A stretch of 64,000 bases of DNA, from the NCBI GenBank assembly GCA_013697635.1, contig JACCWM010000106.1, positions 1 through 64,000 on the forward strand. The letters run 5' to 3'. Of this stretch, positions 46,171 through 56,800 are shown in pieces. The notes under the pieces were generated by a model. That model searched no databases. It was not told the DNA's origin and was given only the letters and a program-made list of their open reading frames with translations. This DNA comes from Lujinxingiaceae bacterium. GTDB taxonomy: Bacteria; Myxococcota_A; Bradymonadia; Bradymonadales; Bradymonadaceae. The position numbers and the translations under genes were made by a program. Within the stretch, counting starts at the first letter, position 1, and every line of letters starts with the position of its first letter.

Positions 46171-46812
46171 TTGACGCGGACAAGCACCAAGGAACAAACC
46201 AGTGAGAAGGGCGTACTTCAGTGCCCGGCAGGAACCGTCCTTTTTCGCGAGGGCGAGGAAGGAACGCGCATGTACGTGATCAAAGCCGGACAGGTGCGCA
46301 TGAGCAAGAAGATCCACGACACCGAAGTGGTTGTCGAGGAGCTTGGTGCGGGTGAGTTTTGCGGCGAGTTGGCGATTCTGGGTCAGCAGCCGCGCCCTGT
46401 GACCGCGATGGTCATTCAGGATGCCAGCGTGATTCAGATCGATGTGGCGCAATTTGAGGCGATGGTCAAAGGCAACTCGGACATCGCGATGCGCATGATG
46501 AAGAAGCTCGCCCAGCGCCTGACCGAAGCCCAGTATCGCGTCTCGAATCTGATCTTGCGCACATCCAAGGCACGCGTGCTTCACCAGTTGCGTGCCGAGG
46601 CTCAGCGCGGCGCCGAAGAGACGCCGATTCCGGACAACATCGCCGAGGTGTTGGCTCTTGAGATTGGTGAGATCAAGCAGATTTTGAACCAGCTTGTGCG
46701 CGATGATTTGATCACGATCGACAAGCGAGGTTATTTCTCGATCGTCGATTGGGAAGCCTACGATCGCTATTTGCGCTATCTCGAGCTTCACGATCGGTTC
46801 GAGTACGCTTGA
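46171..46812 (+). CDS. CRP/FNR-family transcriptional regulator
   Basis: It most likely starts at TTG 46171, which has GAGAGGA upstream, giving 213 residues; another TTG at 46135 is possible. The cyclic-nucleotide-binding beta-roll is at about 10-110 (CPAGTVLFREGEEGTRMYVIKAGQVRMSKK, GEFCGELAILGQQPRPVTAMVI). The FGELAL-type phosphate cassette is present in part, without a clear second Arg contact. A dimer helix and a winged-helix segment follow (AEVLALEIGEIKQILNQLVRDDLITI). The Cys in the beta-roll is a single one, arguing against an FNR-type iron-sulfur cluster. Its stop overlaps the folC start. Confidence 0.85.
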   Translation: MTRTSTKEQTSEKGVLQCPAGTVLFREGEEGTRMYVIKAGQVRMSKKIHDTEVVVEELGAGEFCGELAILGQQPRPVTAMVIQDASVIQIDVAQFEAMVKGNSDIAMRMMKKLAQRLTEAQYRVSNLILRTSKARVLHQLRAEAQRGAEETPIPDNIAEVLALEIGEIKQILNQLVRDDLITIDKRGYFSIVDWEAYDRYLRYLELHDRFEYA

Positions 46813-48092
46813 GCGGGACTGCGGGCTGGCGCGACTTCACGGCTCGGCTCTTTGCCCAAAATCAATTCGCGATCAAGCTTGGCCTGGAATCGATCGCTCA
46901 GGCGCTGGCGCGCGAGGGCAGCCCGCAGCGTGCTCACAAGGCGATATTGATCGCGGGCACCAACGGCAAGGGTTCGACGGCGGCATTTCTGGCCGCCATC
47001 TTACAGGCCCACGGTTTACGCGTGGGCCTTTACACGAGCCCCCATCTCATCGATTTGCGGGAGCGTTTTCGCGTTGATGGCCGCCTGCTACCACAGGAGA
47101 TTGTGGAGCGGGTTGGTCGCGATGTGCTGGATCGCTTCGCGGACCCGTTGACATCGAGCCCCTTGTTGACCTTTTTCGAGTTGACCACCCTCATGGCGGC
47201 GCGTCTGTTTGCCGAGCAAGAGGTCGACGTGGCGGTCTACGAGGTTGGCCTTGGCGGGCGATTGGATGCGGTCAACGCGATCGAGCCATGCCTGAGCGTG
47301 ATCACGAGCATCGACTTTGATCACCAGCGATATCTGGGTGATACGATCGGCGCGATCGCGACCGAAAAATGCGGTATTTTTCGCGCCGACGTGCCGGCCG
47401 TCGTGGGTCATCAGGAGCACGACGAGGCGTTGCGCACAATCCTCGCGCTTGCTCCCCCGAACACTCGTCTCTTTGGCCGCGATTTCCCAGAAACCGAGTC
47501 GATCATCGAGCAAGGGAGCCGCTCAAAAGTCATGGAGCGAAACGCGTTGATCGCAACGGAGGCTGCGCGCTGCCATCTGGGCGAGGCCTTCGATCAGGGC
47601 ATAGCCCAGGTGGGCCTGGCGCGCGCGCGCTGGCCCGGGCGCATGGACGAGCGGCCAGGCAGCAGGATCTCAGCCCGTGGTCGACCGGTGACCTATTTGC
47701 TCGATGCCGCCCATAATCCTGCAGGCGTGTCGGCGCTCTTCGAGCATCTCGACATGGCGGGCATTGCTGCGGGCGCCATCGTGGTGGGAGCGATGGCCGA
47801 CAAGGCTCTGGAAGCGATGTTCTCCAGGCTTGGCGAGCGCGGCGTGGCCATCTTTGGTGTGACGATCGAGAATGCGCGGGCAGCGACGGCTGAGCAGCTG
47901 GGCGCAGCCATCGGTTCCCAGCTCTGGCGAGGAGCAGGCTCGTGCGCCTGGGCGCTGGAAGCGGCAACACACGAGAGTGCGGCAAGCGGGCGGCCCGTGC
48001 TGGTCTTTGGATCGATCTACCTGCTTGGTGAGTGTTTGACTTGGCTTGGGGTCGAGCCCGACGATCTTGTGAGCTACGACGCTGGACAATGA
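46809..48092 (+). CDS. folC: Folylpolyglutamate synthase / dihydrofolate synthase
   Basis: The protein is 427 residues from TTG 46809, which overlaps the previous stop (TTGA); upstream in-frame starts lie inside the regulator gene. The Mur-ligase-type P-loop is GTNGKGSTAAFLAAIL, followed by GLYTSPHLIDLRERFRVDG, YEVGLGGRLDAVNAI and TSIDFDHQRYLGDTIGAIATEKCGIFR, all FolC signatures. YLLDAAHNPAGVSAL is the second conserved block. It adds glutamate to folates, and so serves the same one-carbon pool as FolD and the glycine cleavage genes. Confidence 0.93.
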   Translation: MSGTAGWRDFTARLFAQNQFAIKLGLESIAQALAREGSPQRAHKAILIAGTNGKGSTAAFLAAILQAHGLRVGLYTSPHLIDLRERFRVDGRLLPQEIVERVGRDVLDRFADPLTSSPLLTFFELTTLMAARLFAEQEVDVAVYEVGLGGRLDAVNAIEPCLSVITSIDFDHQRYLGDTIGAIATEKCGIFRADVPAVVGHQEHDEALRTILALAPPNTRLFGRDFPETESIIEQGSRSKVMERNALIATEAARCHLGEAFDQGIAQVGLARARWPGRMDERPGSRISARGRPVTYLLDAAHNPAGVSALFEHLDMAGIAAGAIVVGAMADKALEAMFSRLGERGVAIFGVTIENARAATAEQLGAAIGSQLWRGAGSCAWALEAATHESAASGRPVLVFGSIYLLGECLTWLGVEPDDLVSYDAGQ

Positions 48093-48156
48093 GGTGGCGG
48101 TGCCGAGTTTAGAGGCAGTTGATTCAGTTGAATCTGGCGAGAACTTTGGAGAAGTC

Positions 48157-48369
48157 ATGGCGAAGCAAGAGTTCAACGAGGATCCGGCAAAGACCGCATA
48201 CCACGCCAATAAGCGTGAATTGCTTCGCAAGGGCCTCGAGAGCGGCGAATTGAGCTGGCGTGAGATCAGCGAGGCGCTGCCAGAAGAACACCTCGGTGAA
48301 GTGGAACTCGAGGTGTTTTTGTTTACCTGTCGCAACCTTGGCATCGAGGTCACTGGCCGCCCGCACTGA
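48157..48369 (+). CDS. Free-standing sigma-70 region-1.1-like protein
   Basis: The protein is 70 residues from ATG 48157, preceded by GGAGAAG at about 6 nt; a GTG at 48094 would add 21 residues. HANKRELLRKGLESGELSWREISEALPEEH followed by LEVFLFTCRNLGIEVTGR follows the pattern of RpoD region 1.1: a basic KxLLxxGKExGxLTxxEIxxALP helix pair and a closing MLxxxGIEV helix. In sigma-70, this domain sits in the polymerase DNA channel. Here it is not attached to regions 1.2-4. It may act as a DNA mimic or polymerase regulator; that role is inferred from resemblance only. Confidence 0.65.
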   Translation: MAKQEFNEDPAKTAYHANKRELLRKGLESGELSWREISEALPEEHLGEVELEVFLFTCRNLGIEVTGRPH

Positions 48370-48395
48370 GATCTTGTGGTAGGCTCCTGGACATC

Positions 48396-48430
48396 AAAAA
48401 GCCCCGACTCTCAAAGAATCGGGGCTTTTT
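48396..48430. terminator. Bidirectional terminator between two convergent genes
   Basis: AAAAAGCCCCGA-CT and AA-TCGGGGCTTTTT pair over about 14 bp with one mismatch and a 7-nt loop. A-run and T-run flanks suit termination on both strands. It serves the sigma-1.1-like gene and the lipoprotein at 48475. Confidence 0.85.
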
Positions 48431-48474
48431 GATATTCTTGGCGCTCGAAGACCGAGCGCCGCGCTGGACAGGTT

Positions 48475-50445
48475 TTAGAACTGCTCGCGCTCGCCGTGGA
48501 ACTTGCCACCCATCTTGGTGATGTTGCCCTCGCTAAACTTGATCTGGACGTCCCACTTGCACTTGAGGGTTTCGGGATCGCCCTTGCCGAGCTGTTGGAT
48601 ATAAGGCAGCGGGTAGCCAGGCCAGTTGTTGCCGACGTAGTTGGACGGCTGATGCAGCGTGCAATGCTCACCCTGTGGTGTTCCGATCAAAAAGCGGTCG
48701 CTACCATTGAAGACAAGGTTGGAGCCGACGTAATCGCGAAGGCTCGTGCTGGCCTGAGCGAGCATGGTGTCACACAGGCGTTTGGCGACGTTGTAGAGAT
48801 TGCTGCCCTCGCTGCCCGCATTGAGCGCGAGAGAGCGGCAGTTGATGAAGGTTGCCAACATGGCGTCGACGGAATCGACCTCGCGACCGAAGATGGCCGG
48901 CAGCACGACCTTTTCGACCACGGCCATGAGCAACAAACCGTAATTGAGGGTGAGTGAGTGCTGATTGATCTCGAACTTGTCGGAGCCAAAGACGGTACCA
49001 TCGAAGAAGCCCTCGATGGCCGAGCCCTGGACGCCGACCTGGCTTGCCGTGATCGGCACATCGCCGCAGGAGGGGCCTTGGCCTTCACAGCCCGGGCTCC
49101 ACTTGAAGATCAGAGTGTTCCAAAGCTGGCGTCCACCGTTCTCAGGCAAAAGGCCGACGACCTCGGTGCCGGCAAGCACCGGTTGCGGAGACTGCAGGAT
49201 GAAGATCTTGCCCTCGACGCGAAAGTTGCTCAGCGTCTTGTAGATGTCGGCGGTGATCGTGACGCTGTTTTTGACCCAAGACGGCACATTGGGGCCATTG
49301 AGGAAGTCGCCGACAAACTCGTTGATGGCGTCACGCACGATGGCGCGCACGAAGTCGTTGCCCAGTATGCCGTTAATCGCATCGGAGAACTGGCCGGCCG
49401 GAATGAAGTCGATCAAGATGTGGATGAGGCCTTCGGCACCACCCGGCGGGCAGCCCGGGTCGCCGCCCTTGCAGCCGACGATGAAGCTGCCCGGGTCGGT
49501 GGCGACACGGCCGATGACGTCGACGATGCGGCGGATGTTCTCGGGCAGGGTGTCACGCAGATCGAAGCTGTGGCTGACGGCGTAAATACCCTTGAGGTAG
49601 GGCACATGGTCGGTGAGCTCGACGGTGACAATGACCGGAAGGCCGTGCTCGATGGCCGGATTGCCGTCCGTGCATCCGTAGACGACTTCGACATTGTCAT
49701 TGGTCGAGGCGAAGGCTTTGCCAGCGACGGTGAACTTCTCGCCGTTTTTCAGGTTGGGGAAGACAGCCGGATAGATCGTGCCGTCGGCGTCGACCGAGGT
49801 GCGTCGGGTGTACTCGGCCGTGGGCAAGGTGCCGTTAGCCTCGAACTGCGCCTTGATTTGCGCACAGGTGACCGTGGGGGCAAAGAGAATCGCGTCGACT
49901 TTGTCGAACTGAGCCGTTCCGCTGTGAGTAAAGCGAACCTCGTAGCTCGAGGCGTCCTTGGAGCTGACCGCCACGGTAAAGCGCAGCTGTTCAACGCTTG
50001 GATCCGTGGTCGAAACCAGGATGACGGCCGTGCCGACCCCGGTGCTGGGATCTGGGCCGCCGGTAACATGGGTGCTGGCGATACCCTGATCATTGGTGAC
50101 CGCGTTGGCCGTTCCCAGTGATGTACCGACGGCCTCCATGGGCGTGACGAACTGGAATTTAACGATCGCATTGGCCACGGGGTTGTTGTTGCCGTCGACA
50201 AGTTTGACGCTCATCTCCCAGCGCGCGTTGATCGTCAGAGGGACGATGCACATCGCCTCATTAGGATTGCAGGGCGCCTGATGAAGCAGCTTACTGTTGG
50301 CCGGCGGATCGATCGTGTTGTCGATCGGCGGGTTGTTCAAGTCGTTGTTGGCGACGGTCGAAACGCCGCTGTCGGTACAGGCTGCGCCCACGAAAAGCGC
50401 GATGGCTAGAACCGCCAGGGCCAAGTGTCGTTCGGTCTTCAACAT
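48475..50445 (-). CDS. Large lipoprotein with Ig-like (Big-1-type) N-terminal domain
   Basis: The 656-residue protein has signal MLKTERHLALAVLAIALFVGAAC with lipobox VGAAC. AGGAG lies just upstream of the ATG. An Ig-like segment of Big-1 type covers about residues 78-165: VKLVDGNNNPVANAIVKFQFV...GTANAVTNDQGIASTHVTGGPDPSTGVGTAVILVST. The rest has no recognised domain; it contains several Cys (CKGGDPGCPPGG, CEGQGPSCGD) and long amphipathic helices. It is an exported lipidated protein of unknown function. A perfect 7-bp inverted repeat lies 34 nt upstream of the start. Confidence 0.72.
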   Translation of the reverse strand: MLKTERHLALAVLAIALFVGAACTDSGVSTVANNDLNNPPIDNTIDPPANSKLLHQAPCNPNEAMCIVPLTINARWEMSVKLVDGNNNPVANAIVKFQFVTPMEAVGTSLGTANAVTNDQGIASTHVTGGPDPSTGVGTAVILVSTTDPSVEQLRFTVAVSSKDASSYEVRFTHSGTAQFDKVDAILFAPTVTCAQIKAQFEANGTLPTAEYTRRTSVDADGTIYPAVFPNLKNGEKFTVAGKAFASTNDNVEVVYGCTDGNPAIEHGLPVIVTVELTDHVPYLKGIYAVSHSFDLRDTLPENIRRIVDVIGRVATDPGSFIVGCKGGDPGCPPGGAEGLIHILIDFIPAGQFSDAINGILGNDFVRAIVRDAINEFVGDFLNGPNVPSWVKNSVTITADIYKTLSNFRVEGKIFILQSPQPVLAGTEVVGLLPENGGRQLWNTLIFKWSPGCEGQGPSCGDVPITASQVGVQGSAIEGFFDGTVFGSDKFEINQHSLTLNYGLLLMAVVEKVVLPAIFGREVDSVDAMLATFINCRSLALNAGSEGSNLYNVAKRLCDTMLAQASTSLRDYVGSNLVFNGSDRFLIGTPQGEHCTLHQPSNYVGNNWPGYPLPYIQQLGKGDPETLKCKWDVQIKFSEGNITKMGGKFHGEREQF

Positions 50446-50478
50446 TCCAATCTCCTCAACATGCTTTCAGCAAACCTG

Positions 50479-50500
50479 TTAGACGACTTGAAACGTCTAA
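50479..50500. promoter_or_regulatory. 22-bp inverted repeat upstream of the Ig-like lipoprotein
   Basis: TTAGACG (50479-50485) and CGTCTAA (50494-50500) form a perfect 7-bp palindrome with an 8-nt spacer, 34 nt upstream of the start codon. It could be an operator or a leader hairpin. Confidence 0.4.
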
Positions 50501-50692
50501 TGGGCAATCATTTAGGGGATATTCACACGGCAACCAATCCCGTGAGATAGTCGCGTGAATTATGGTCCAATTACGTCTGGCAAGTATACCGGGGATCGAT
50601 AATGGGTCAAGCGTGGCCACGAAAGGCGCGCAAAATGTAGACGAGGTAGAGCAGGAGCTGTGGCGAGGGCTTTTCTTGGGCTCGTGTGCGGC

Positions 50693-53677
50693 TCAATCCT
50701 CGATGAGCGCCGGTGTGGCGATCGGTGCAAGGTGCCACTGCTTGTGGTCGAGGCAGAGGCGAGTGATCTCGGCGGCGGGCACGGGACGGCTGAAGTAGAA
50801 GCCCTGGCCAAGCGGACAGCCCAGATCTCGAAGGTAGCGCCACTGCTCGGCGGTCTCGATGCCTTCGGCCAAGGAGCGCATCTCGAAGTTTCGTGAGAGC
50901 TGAATGATCGAGGTGACGATGCTGGCGTCTTTTTTGTTGTCCGGCAGATCGCGCACAAACGAGCGGTCGATCTTGAGCGTGTGTACGGGCATGCGCTTGA
51001 GTCGATCGAGCGAAGAGTAGCCGGTGCCAAAGTCGTCAATGGCGATATTGAGACCGTGGCTGCGCATGTCGTCGAGCACACTCAGAGCGTGCTCCGGGTC
51101 GTACATCGTGGCGCTCTCGGTGATCTCGATCTCGAGCATGTTGGCCGAGACACCGGTCAAGGCCAGCGATTGCATCATCTTTGCGACCACGTCGTGGCGA
51201 AAGAACTGGCGCGCCGAGAGGTTACAAGCAGCGCGTAGATTGAAGCCCATGTCGTGCCAATCACGCAGCTGGCGGCAAACCTCGGCAAAAACCCAGTCGC
51301 CAATGGGCACGATCAGGCCCGTTTCCTCGGCCACGGGGATGAAGTCGGCCGGCGAGATCATCTCGCCATCGGCCGGCTTCCAGCGAATCAGAGCCTCGAC
51401 GCCAACGAAGCGACCATCGGTCAGATCGACGATCGGTTGATAGTGCAGCACGAACTCCTTTCGCTCAAGGGCGCGGTGGAGCCTGGCGTGCAGCGAGAGC
51501 AGGCGCTGCTGGCGGTGGGCAAGCTCACCGGCATAGAATTGATGGCCACCTCGGCCGATCTCCTTGGAGCGTGAGACAGCGCGGTGCGCATGCTTGAGCA
51601 GGGCTTCGGCGTCGGTCGCGTCATTGGGAAAGAGGCTGATGCCGATGCTCGCGCTCAAAAAGAATTCCTGATCCTTGGTGGTGTAGGGCGCCTTGATCAC
51701 GTTGAGCAGCTCGAGCGCGTAGCTCTGGGCTTCGACGTCGATGCCGGCGTTCTCCACGTCCTGCGCGCTTCCCAGATAGGCCAGGAATTCGTCGGCGCCT
51801 GTGCGCGCGATCATGGCGTCGGCAGGCAGCGCGGCCTTGAGACGATCGGTAACCAAAAGGAGGAGCTCATCGCCCGCATCGTGGCCGAGGATGTCGTTGA
51901 CCAGGTGAAAGCGATCGAGATCGACATAGAGGATCGCGCCGCAGCCTGTGCCTGTGTGCAGTGCTTTTTTGAAGATTTCGTCGAGGTCTTCGATGAACTT
52001 CAAGCGATTGGGCAGCCCGGTCAGGCTGTCATTGAAGGCCAGATAGGCCAGTCGGTCCTCGGCCACTTTGCGCGCCGAGATGTTGCTCACAACGCCGGTG
52101 ACCGAGATCGGATCGGCGTTCGCGTCGCGCTCGATGATGCCGCGATCCTCGAACCAACAAATGGTCTCATCGTCGCTGTGGAAAGAGCGATATTGCACGA
52201 CGTAGCTGTTGGCTCCGCTCAATTGCCCATCGATCTGCTGGGCGATGCGCTCGAGATCGTCGGGATGAATGCGGGTTCGCCACAACAAGGGGTCGCGGCT
52301 GAAGGCCTCGGGAGGAAAGCCCAGCATTGGCTCGACCGACGGGCTGACGAACTCGGTTTGGAAGCCGGGCAGTGACGCGGAGTAGAGGATGTCGGGCACG
52401 GTGTCTACGACGTTTCGAAAGCGCGCCTCGGAGGTGCGTGCATCGTCGAGCAGCTGCTGGCGGTGCAGAGCGACGCCGACCTGGCGAGCGATCGCCTCGA
52501 GCAACGGAATCTGCTCTTCGGTGAAGACCTGGCTTCGGCCTGTGGTGCCTACGACAAGTGCGCCCAGGGCGTGGCCGGCGACGAGAACGGGCACCGCTGC
52601 GACGCTCTGAAGTCCAAGCTCGACATAGGCTTGGATCGCGTCGTCGAATTCGCGGTAGTCGTCAATGATCACGGGTCGGCCGGTTTGCAGCACCACTCCT
52701 GCGACACCGCTTCTTGGATCCAGGCCGTGGCTCTCCGAGAAGGGGGAATCGAAGCCGGTAGCCCACAGATGGCGCAATTCGCCGCGATGGTCGAGCAAGA
52801 CGGCGCCGCCGATGTCGGCGCCGGTCAGGGTGACGATTGCCTCGACGGCCTTTTTGCCAAGGATATCAATGTCCATCTGGGCTGAAAGATCGGCGATGAT
52901 CGCGCCCAGACCATCAAGATAGCGCTGGGTTTGCTTGATGCGACGCAGGTCGAGGTAGTCGCCGACATAGCCCGTGACTTTGCCGGAGCCGTCGAAGACG
53001 GCCGCAAGCGTGAGGTGTATCGGAACGATTTTGCCATCGGCGGCGCGGCGCATCACTTCGCCAGCCCACATGCCGCTGGTGCGTGCGATGGCCAGGATAC
53101 TGCCAGGCTGCAGCTCGTTGTCCTGATTGGGCACAGCGAGCACGGAGAGCGACTGGCCGGTGATGTCGTCGGCCTGGTAGCCGAGCATTCGGCAAAAGGC
53201 AGGATTGACGTAGTTGATTCGCCCGCCGGCGTCGATCATGGCGATGCCGTTGGCGATCGTCTCGACGAGCTGGTTGAGCTGAATGTCCTTGGCCTGGGCT
53301 GCGCCCTGCCAAAGGTGCACGGCGTGGCCCTGGCGAAGGGCCAGGTGATAGAGCAAGCCGGCCGTGCATGCCACAAAGATCAGGCCTTTGAAGGTCTGGG
53401 CCTCGGCGAAGTGCTCGGGATCACTGGCAAAGTGCCAGAGCGCCTGGTCGGTAAAAGCGATCCATGCGCCCGCGAGCAAGATGTAGAGAAGGGTGAGCTG
53501 GGCCGCGATCTTGCGCCTGGCTGAAACGTCAGACTCGCGGCGCGAGGCCGCCAAGATCGCATAGTGGCGGCCACTGTTGGATGTGGGCGTATCGGATCTA
53601 AAAGTTGCTGTCGCGATGTCGGAGCCCCGCGTCCCTGGGAGTGCTCGCTCTGGCGAGGCGTGTGGGGTCTTCTTCAT
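50693..53677 (-). CDS. PAS-GAF-PAS-GGDEF-EAL c-di-GMP signalling protein
   Basis: The protein is 994 residues from ATG 53677; a TTG at 53698 is an alternative. Two transmembrane helices lie near the N-terminus ([15 protein letters not shown] and [20 protein letters not shown]). Then come PAS (about 120-250, [12 protein letters not shown]), GAF (about 270-410), PAS (about 425-540, GFPPEAF), GGDEF (about 560-720) and EAL (about 740-990). The GGDEF loop reads GADEF near residue 627, so cyclase activity is doubtful. [36 protein letters not shown] and the remaining metal residues look intact, so it is likely a c-di-GMP phosphodiesterase, perhaps tuned by GTP at the GGDEF half. Confidence 0.92.
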   Translation of the reverse strand: MKKTPHASPERALPGTRGSDIATATFRSDTPTSNSGRHYAILAASRRESDVSARRKIAAQLTLLYILLAGAWIAFTDQALWHFASDPEHFAEAQTFKGLIFVACTAGLLYHLALRQGHAVHLWQGAAQAKDIQLNQLVETIANGIAMIDAGGRINYVNPAFCRMLGYQADDITGQSLSVLAVPNQDNELQPGSILAIARTSGMWAGEVMRRAADGKIVPIHLTLAAVFDGSGKVTGYVGDYLDLRRIKQTQRYLDGLGAIIADLSAQMDIDILGKKAVEAIVTLTGADIGGAVLLDHRGELRHLWATGFDSPFSESHGLDPRSGVAGVVLQTGRPVIIDDYREFDDAIQAYVELGLQSVAAVPVLVAGHALGALVVGTTGRSQVFTEEQIPLLEAIARQVGVALHRQQLLDDARTSEARFRNVVDTVPDILYSASLPGFQTEFVSPSVEPMLGFPPEAFSRDPLLWRTRIHPDDLERIAQQIDGQLSGANSYVVQYRSFHSDDETICWFEDRGIIERDANADPISVTGVVSNISARKVAEDRLAYLAFNDSLTGLPNRLKFIEDLDEIFKKALHTGTGCGAILYVDLDRFHLVNDILGHDAGDELLLLVTDRLKAALPADAMIARTGADEFLAYLGSAQDVENAGIDVEAQSYALELLNVIKAPYTTKDQEFFLSASIGISLFPNDATDAEALLKHAHRAVSRSKEIGRGGHQFYAGELAHRQQRLLSLHARLHRALERKEFVLHYQPIVDLTDGRFVGVEALIRWKPADGEMISPADFIPVAEETGLIVPIGDWVFAEVCRQLRDWHDMGFNLRAACNLSARQFFRHDVVAKMMQSLALTGVSANMLEIEITESATMYDPEHALSVLDDMRSHGLNIAIDDFGTGYSSLDRLKRMPVHTLKIDRSFVRDLPDNKKDASIVTSIIQLSRNFEMRSLAEGIETAEQWRYLRDLGCPLGQGFYFSRPVPAAEITRLCLDHKQWHLAPIATPALIED

Positions 53678-53871
53678 ACGCTGATGGACATCGGGCAACG
53701 CTAGGGTGTGGAGCGTTAACTGCCGTCTCGCGTTGCAAGACGAATGAGGCGCAGCCTACTGAGGAACTCTCGCAAAGTAAACTAATTGCTTACGTCCCCG
53801 TGCGTCAACCTGCCAAACCGACGATTGTCAGCGCGTGCGATAACCGCCGGTTTAGTCGGTTCGAAACCGCC

Positions 53872-56800
53872 TCAAGGATAGTAGATCTGCAGCGCGATGC
53901 CGGTGTTGCCATTGGTTCCCTGCGACTGTCCGCCGGCGCCGCCGGTGCCAGGGTTTAGGGTATTGGTCGTCGTCGGCGAGGTCAACGCGGTGGTACGCAC
54001 GACCATCGGGAGCGAGGGGCCGCCGGCGCCACCTCCGCCATAGCCGCCGCTGCCACCGTTGCCACCGTTGCCACCGTTGCCACCAGCGCCAATTTCGCCG
54101 GTATGGACCGACGCGCCGGCACCACCATTGCCACCAATGCCGCCGCTGCTACCGGCGCCTCCAGCGCCGCCGGGGCCGCCTTGACCGGTGCGGATCGTAT
54201 TGCGAGAGATGACGACGCCATCGGAATTGATCAGGACCATGCCAATGGATCCACCGCCGGCGCCGCCACCGCTGCCGCCATATCCGCCACAGCCCGCACC
54301 GCCGCCGCCACCACCGCCATTGCCCGTTCCATTGATGCAAAAGGTACAGCCCTGACCACCACCGCCACCGCCACCGCCGCCGCCATTGGCGTGGAAGCCG
54401 CGTCCACCGGCGCTGCCATCGTTGCCTCGCCAGAAGTTGTTGGTGAGCGCGCCGGTGTTGTTGCCGCCAGGGCCGGCTGGGCCCAGACTTCCGCCACTGC
54501 CTCCGGTACCGTCCCCACCTTTTTTGCCCGGGTTTCCTCCGGCGCCTCCAGGGCCACCTGGAGTATTGACCGAGCCAGTGAAGCCATTCTCGCCGTAATT
54601 GTTGCCCCTGGAGCCGCCGAGGCCGCCGCTGCCGCCATCGTTGCACAAGGACGTTCCAGCGCTGCCACGCGAGCCGCGCGTGCTGCCGTCATGGTCGCCA
54701 TTGCCACCATTGCCACCGGCAGTGCCGCCAGGGCCAACCGTGGTGCTGTTTGCTCCCAGTTTGCCGCTGGCGCCTGCGCCGGCGGTGATGTCGTTGCCAA
54801 TCATCGTAAGCGATGGGCAATTGACACAGTGCACGCCGTAGCTTGAGGCGCCCTGGTCAGTATTCAAGAGCAGGCTGTTGGCGCCCCCGGAGCGAATCGT
54901 GAGGTTTTGCACGATCGTGCGCGCAGCCCCCGTGATCGAGCTGCCTTGCATGGCGATGACGTTTCGGTTGGTCTCAAAGCTGTTGTTCTCTATGGCGCTC
55001 GTATAACTGGCCGAGCGTCGCCAGTTGTTGTCGCGCGAGTAACCTCCGTAGACGAAGACGCCGGGGCGCAAGGTGATTTGTCCGCTATAGGTGCCATTAG
55101 AGACGTAGACCTGGTTGATGCCACTGGTATTTGAGGCGCGGTCAATGGCGGTCTGCACGTTTCGCAGTGGGAACTGGCGCGTGCCGGAGAAGGTGTCGTC
55201 TCCGTTGGTGGCCACGAAGAAGGCGCGCGAGGCGTCGCCGTCGATGCCGTCGCAGTTGGTGTCACGGTTGGCCGAGGCGTAATCGAACTGGGTCGTGTCG
55301 TAGGGGTGATCCTCGCCAGCACTTGGCGTGCATGCATACTCGCAGCCGTTGGTTCCGGGACCGTTGACTCCGTCGAGATCGATCCAACCGGGCAGGCATT
55401 CGACGAAAGAGCAGCCGCCCGGCGCCTGGCACTGGGCTACGGCATTTGGAACTGAGCAGCCCAAGTTGCAGCCGCCGCAGTGCGCAAGGCTTGTGTTGGT
55501 GTTGGCCTCACAGCCATTGGCATGATTGCTGTCGCAATTGGCAAAGCCCGGATCACAGCTATCGATCAGGCAGTTGCTGCCTGTGCAGCGTGGTGTGGCG
55601 TTGGCCAGATCACAGGCCAGACCGCAGCCGCCACAGTGATCGACGTTGACCGAGGTGTTGGTCTCGCAGCCCGGCGCTTCGGTGCAGTTGGCGTAGTCGG
55701 TAAAGCAGGTGTCGATCGCGCAGCCGCGCCCTTCGCACTTGGCCGACGCGTTGGGAAAGCTGCACTTGTTGTTGCAGGCGTTGCAGTTGTTGACGTCGTT
55801 GGCCAGGTTGATCTCACAGCCGTTGGTCGTTTGTCCGTCACAGTTGCCGTAGTCGCCCATGCAGCTGTCGACAAAGCAGTTGCCCAGGGCGCAGCCGGGG
55901 TAGGCGTTGGGCAGGTTGCAGATAAATCCGCAGCTTCCGCACTGCGTGGGCGAAGTGTGGATGTTGACCTCGCAGCCGTCGGAGAGGTCCAGCGCCAGGT
56001 CACGATTGCAGTCGTCAAAGCCTGTGTGGCAGGCAAAATCGCAGTCTCCTGTACCATTGCAGCCGGTGTCGGCGTTGGCCCGCGCGCAGTTGCGGCCACA
56101 AGACCCGCAGTTGGCGTCGTCGGAGAGCACATTGGACTCACAGCCGCTGGCGACACTCTTATCGCAGTTGGCGAATCCTGGAATGCACTGGCCGTTCATC
56201 TGGCAGCCACCTTCGACGCAGCGGGCGTCAACGTTGGCCAACTCGCAGACGAGTCCGCAGCCGCCGCAGTGCGCGTCGTTGTTACTTGTGTCCGTCTCGC
56301 AGCCCGTGGCCGCACTGCCATCACAGCTTCCGGTGCCGGTCGCGCAATGCCCGATCTCACCGACAAAAGGTACGATCAGTTCGACAAGATCGTCGAGATT
56401 TACGTCGGCCTCAATGAGCACGGAATCGGCCGGCAGCGCTCCGGTCAAAACCCCAGCCTTAACGGTGACATCGACAAAGAGGGTTTCACCGGCGTTGATA
56501 CGCGCAGGGACGGTCTCGGGCACCCGAATGCGACGGTTGGGGTTGTTCGGGTCGATCTCGAGCTTGTAGGCGAGCGTTTCGATCTCCACGTCGCTCTCGT
56601 CGATTGGGACCGTGATCGACATGATCCAGATGCGGGCCTCGCCGGTATTCTCGAGGCGAAAGCGGCGCTCAGCGCTGCTCTTGATCGGGATCCAGCCAAA
56701 GTCGAGTTTATCGGCGCCGATACAGTTCGGCGAGGTGGGCGGATCGGAGCCCAGCAAACAAAGATCGAGCGAGGTTCCACCGATCGCCGTGTCATTCAGT

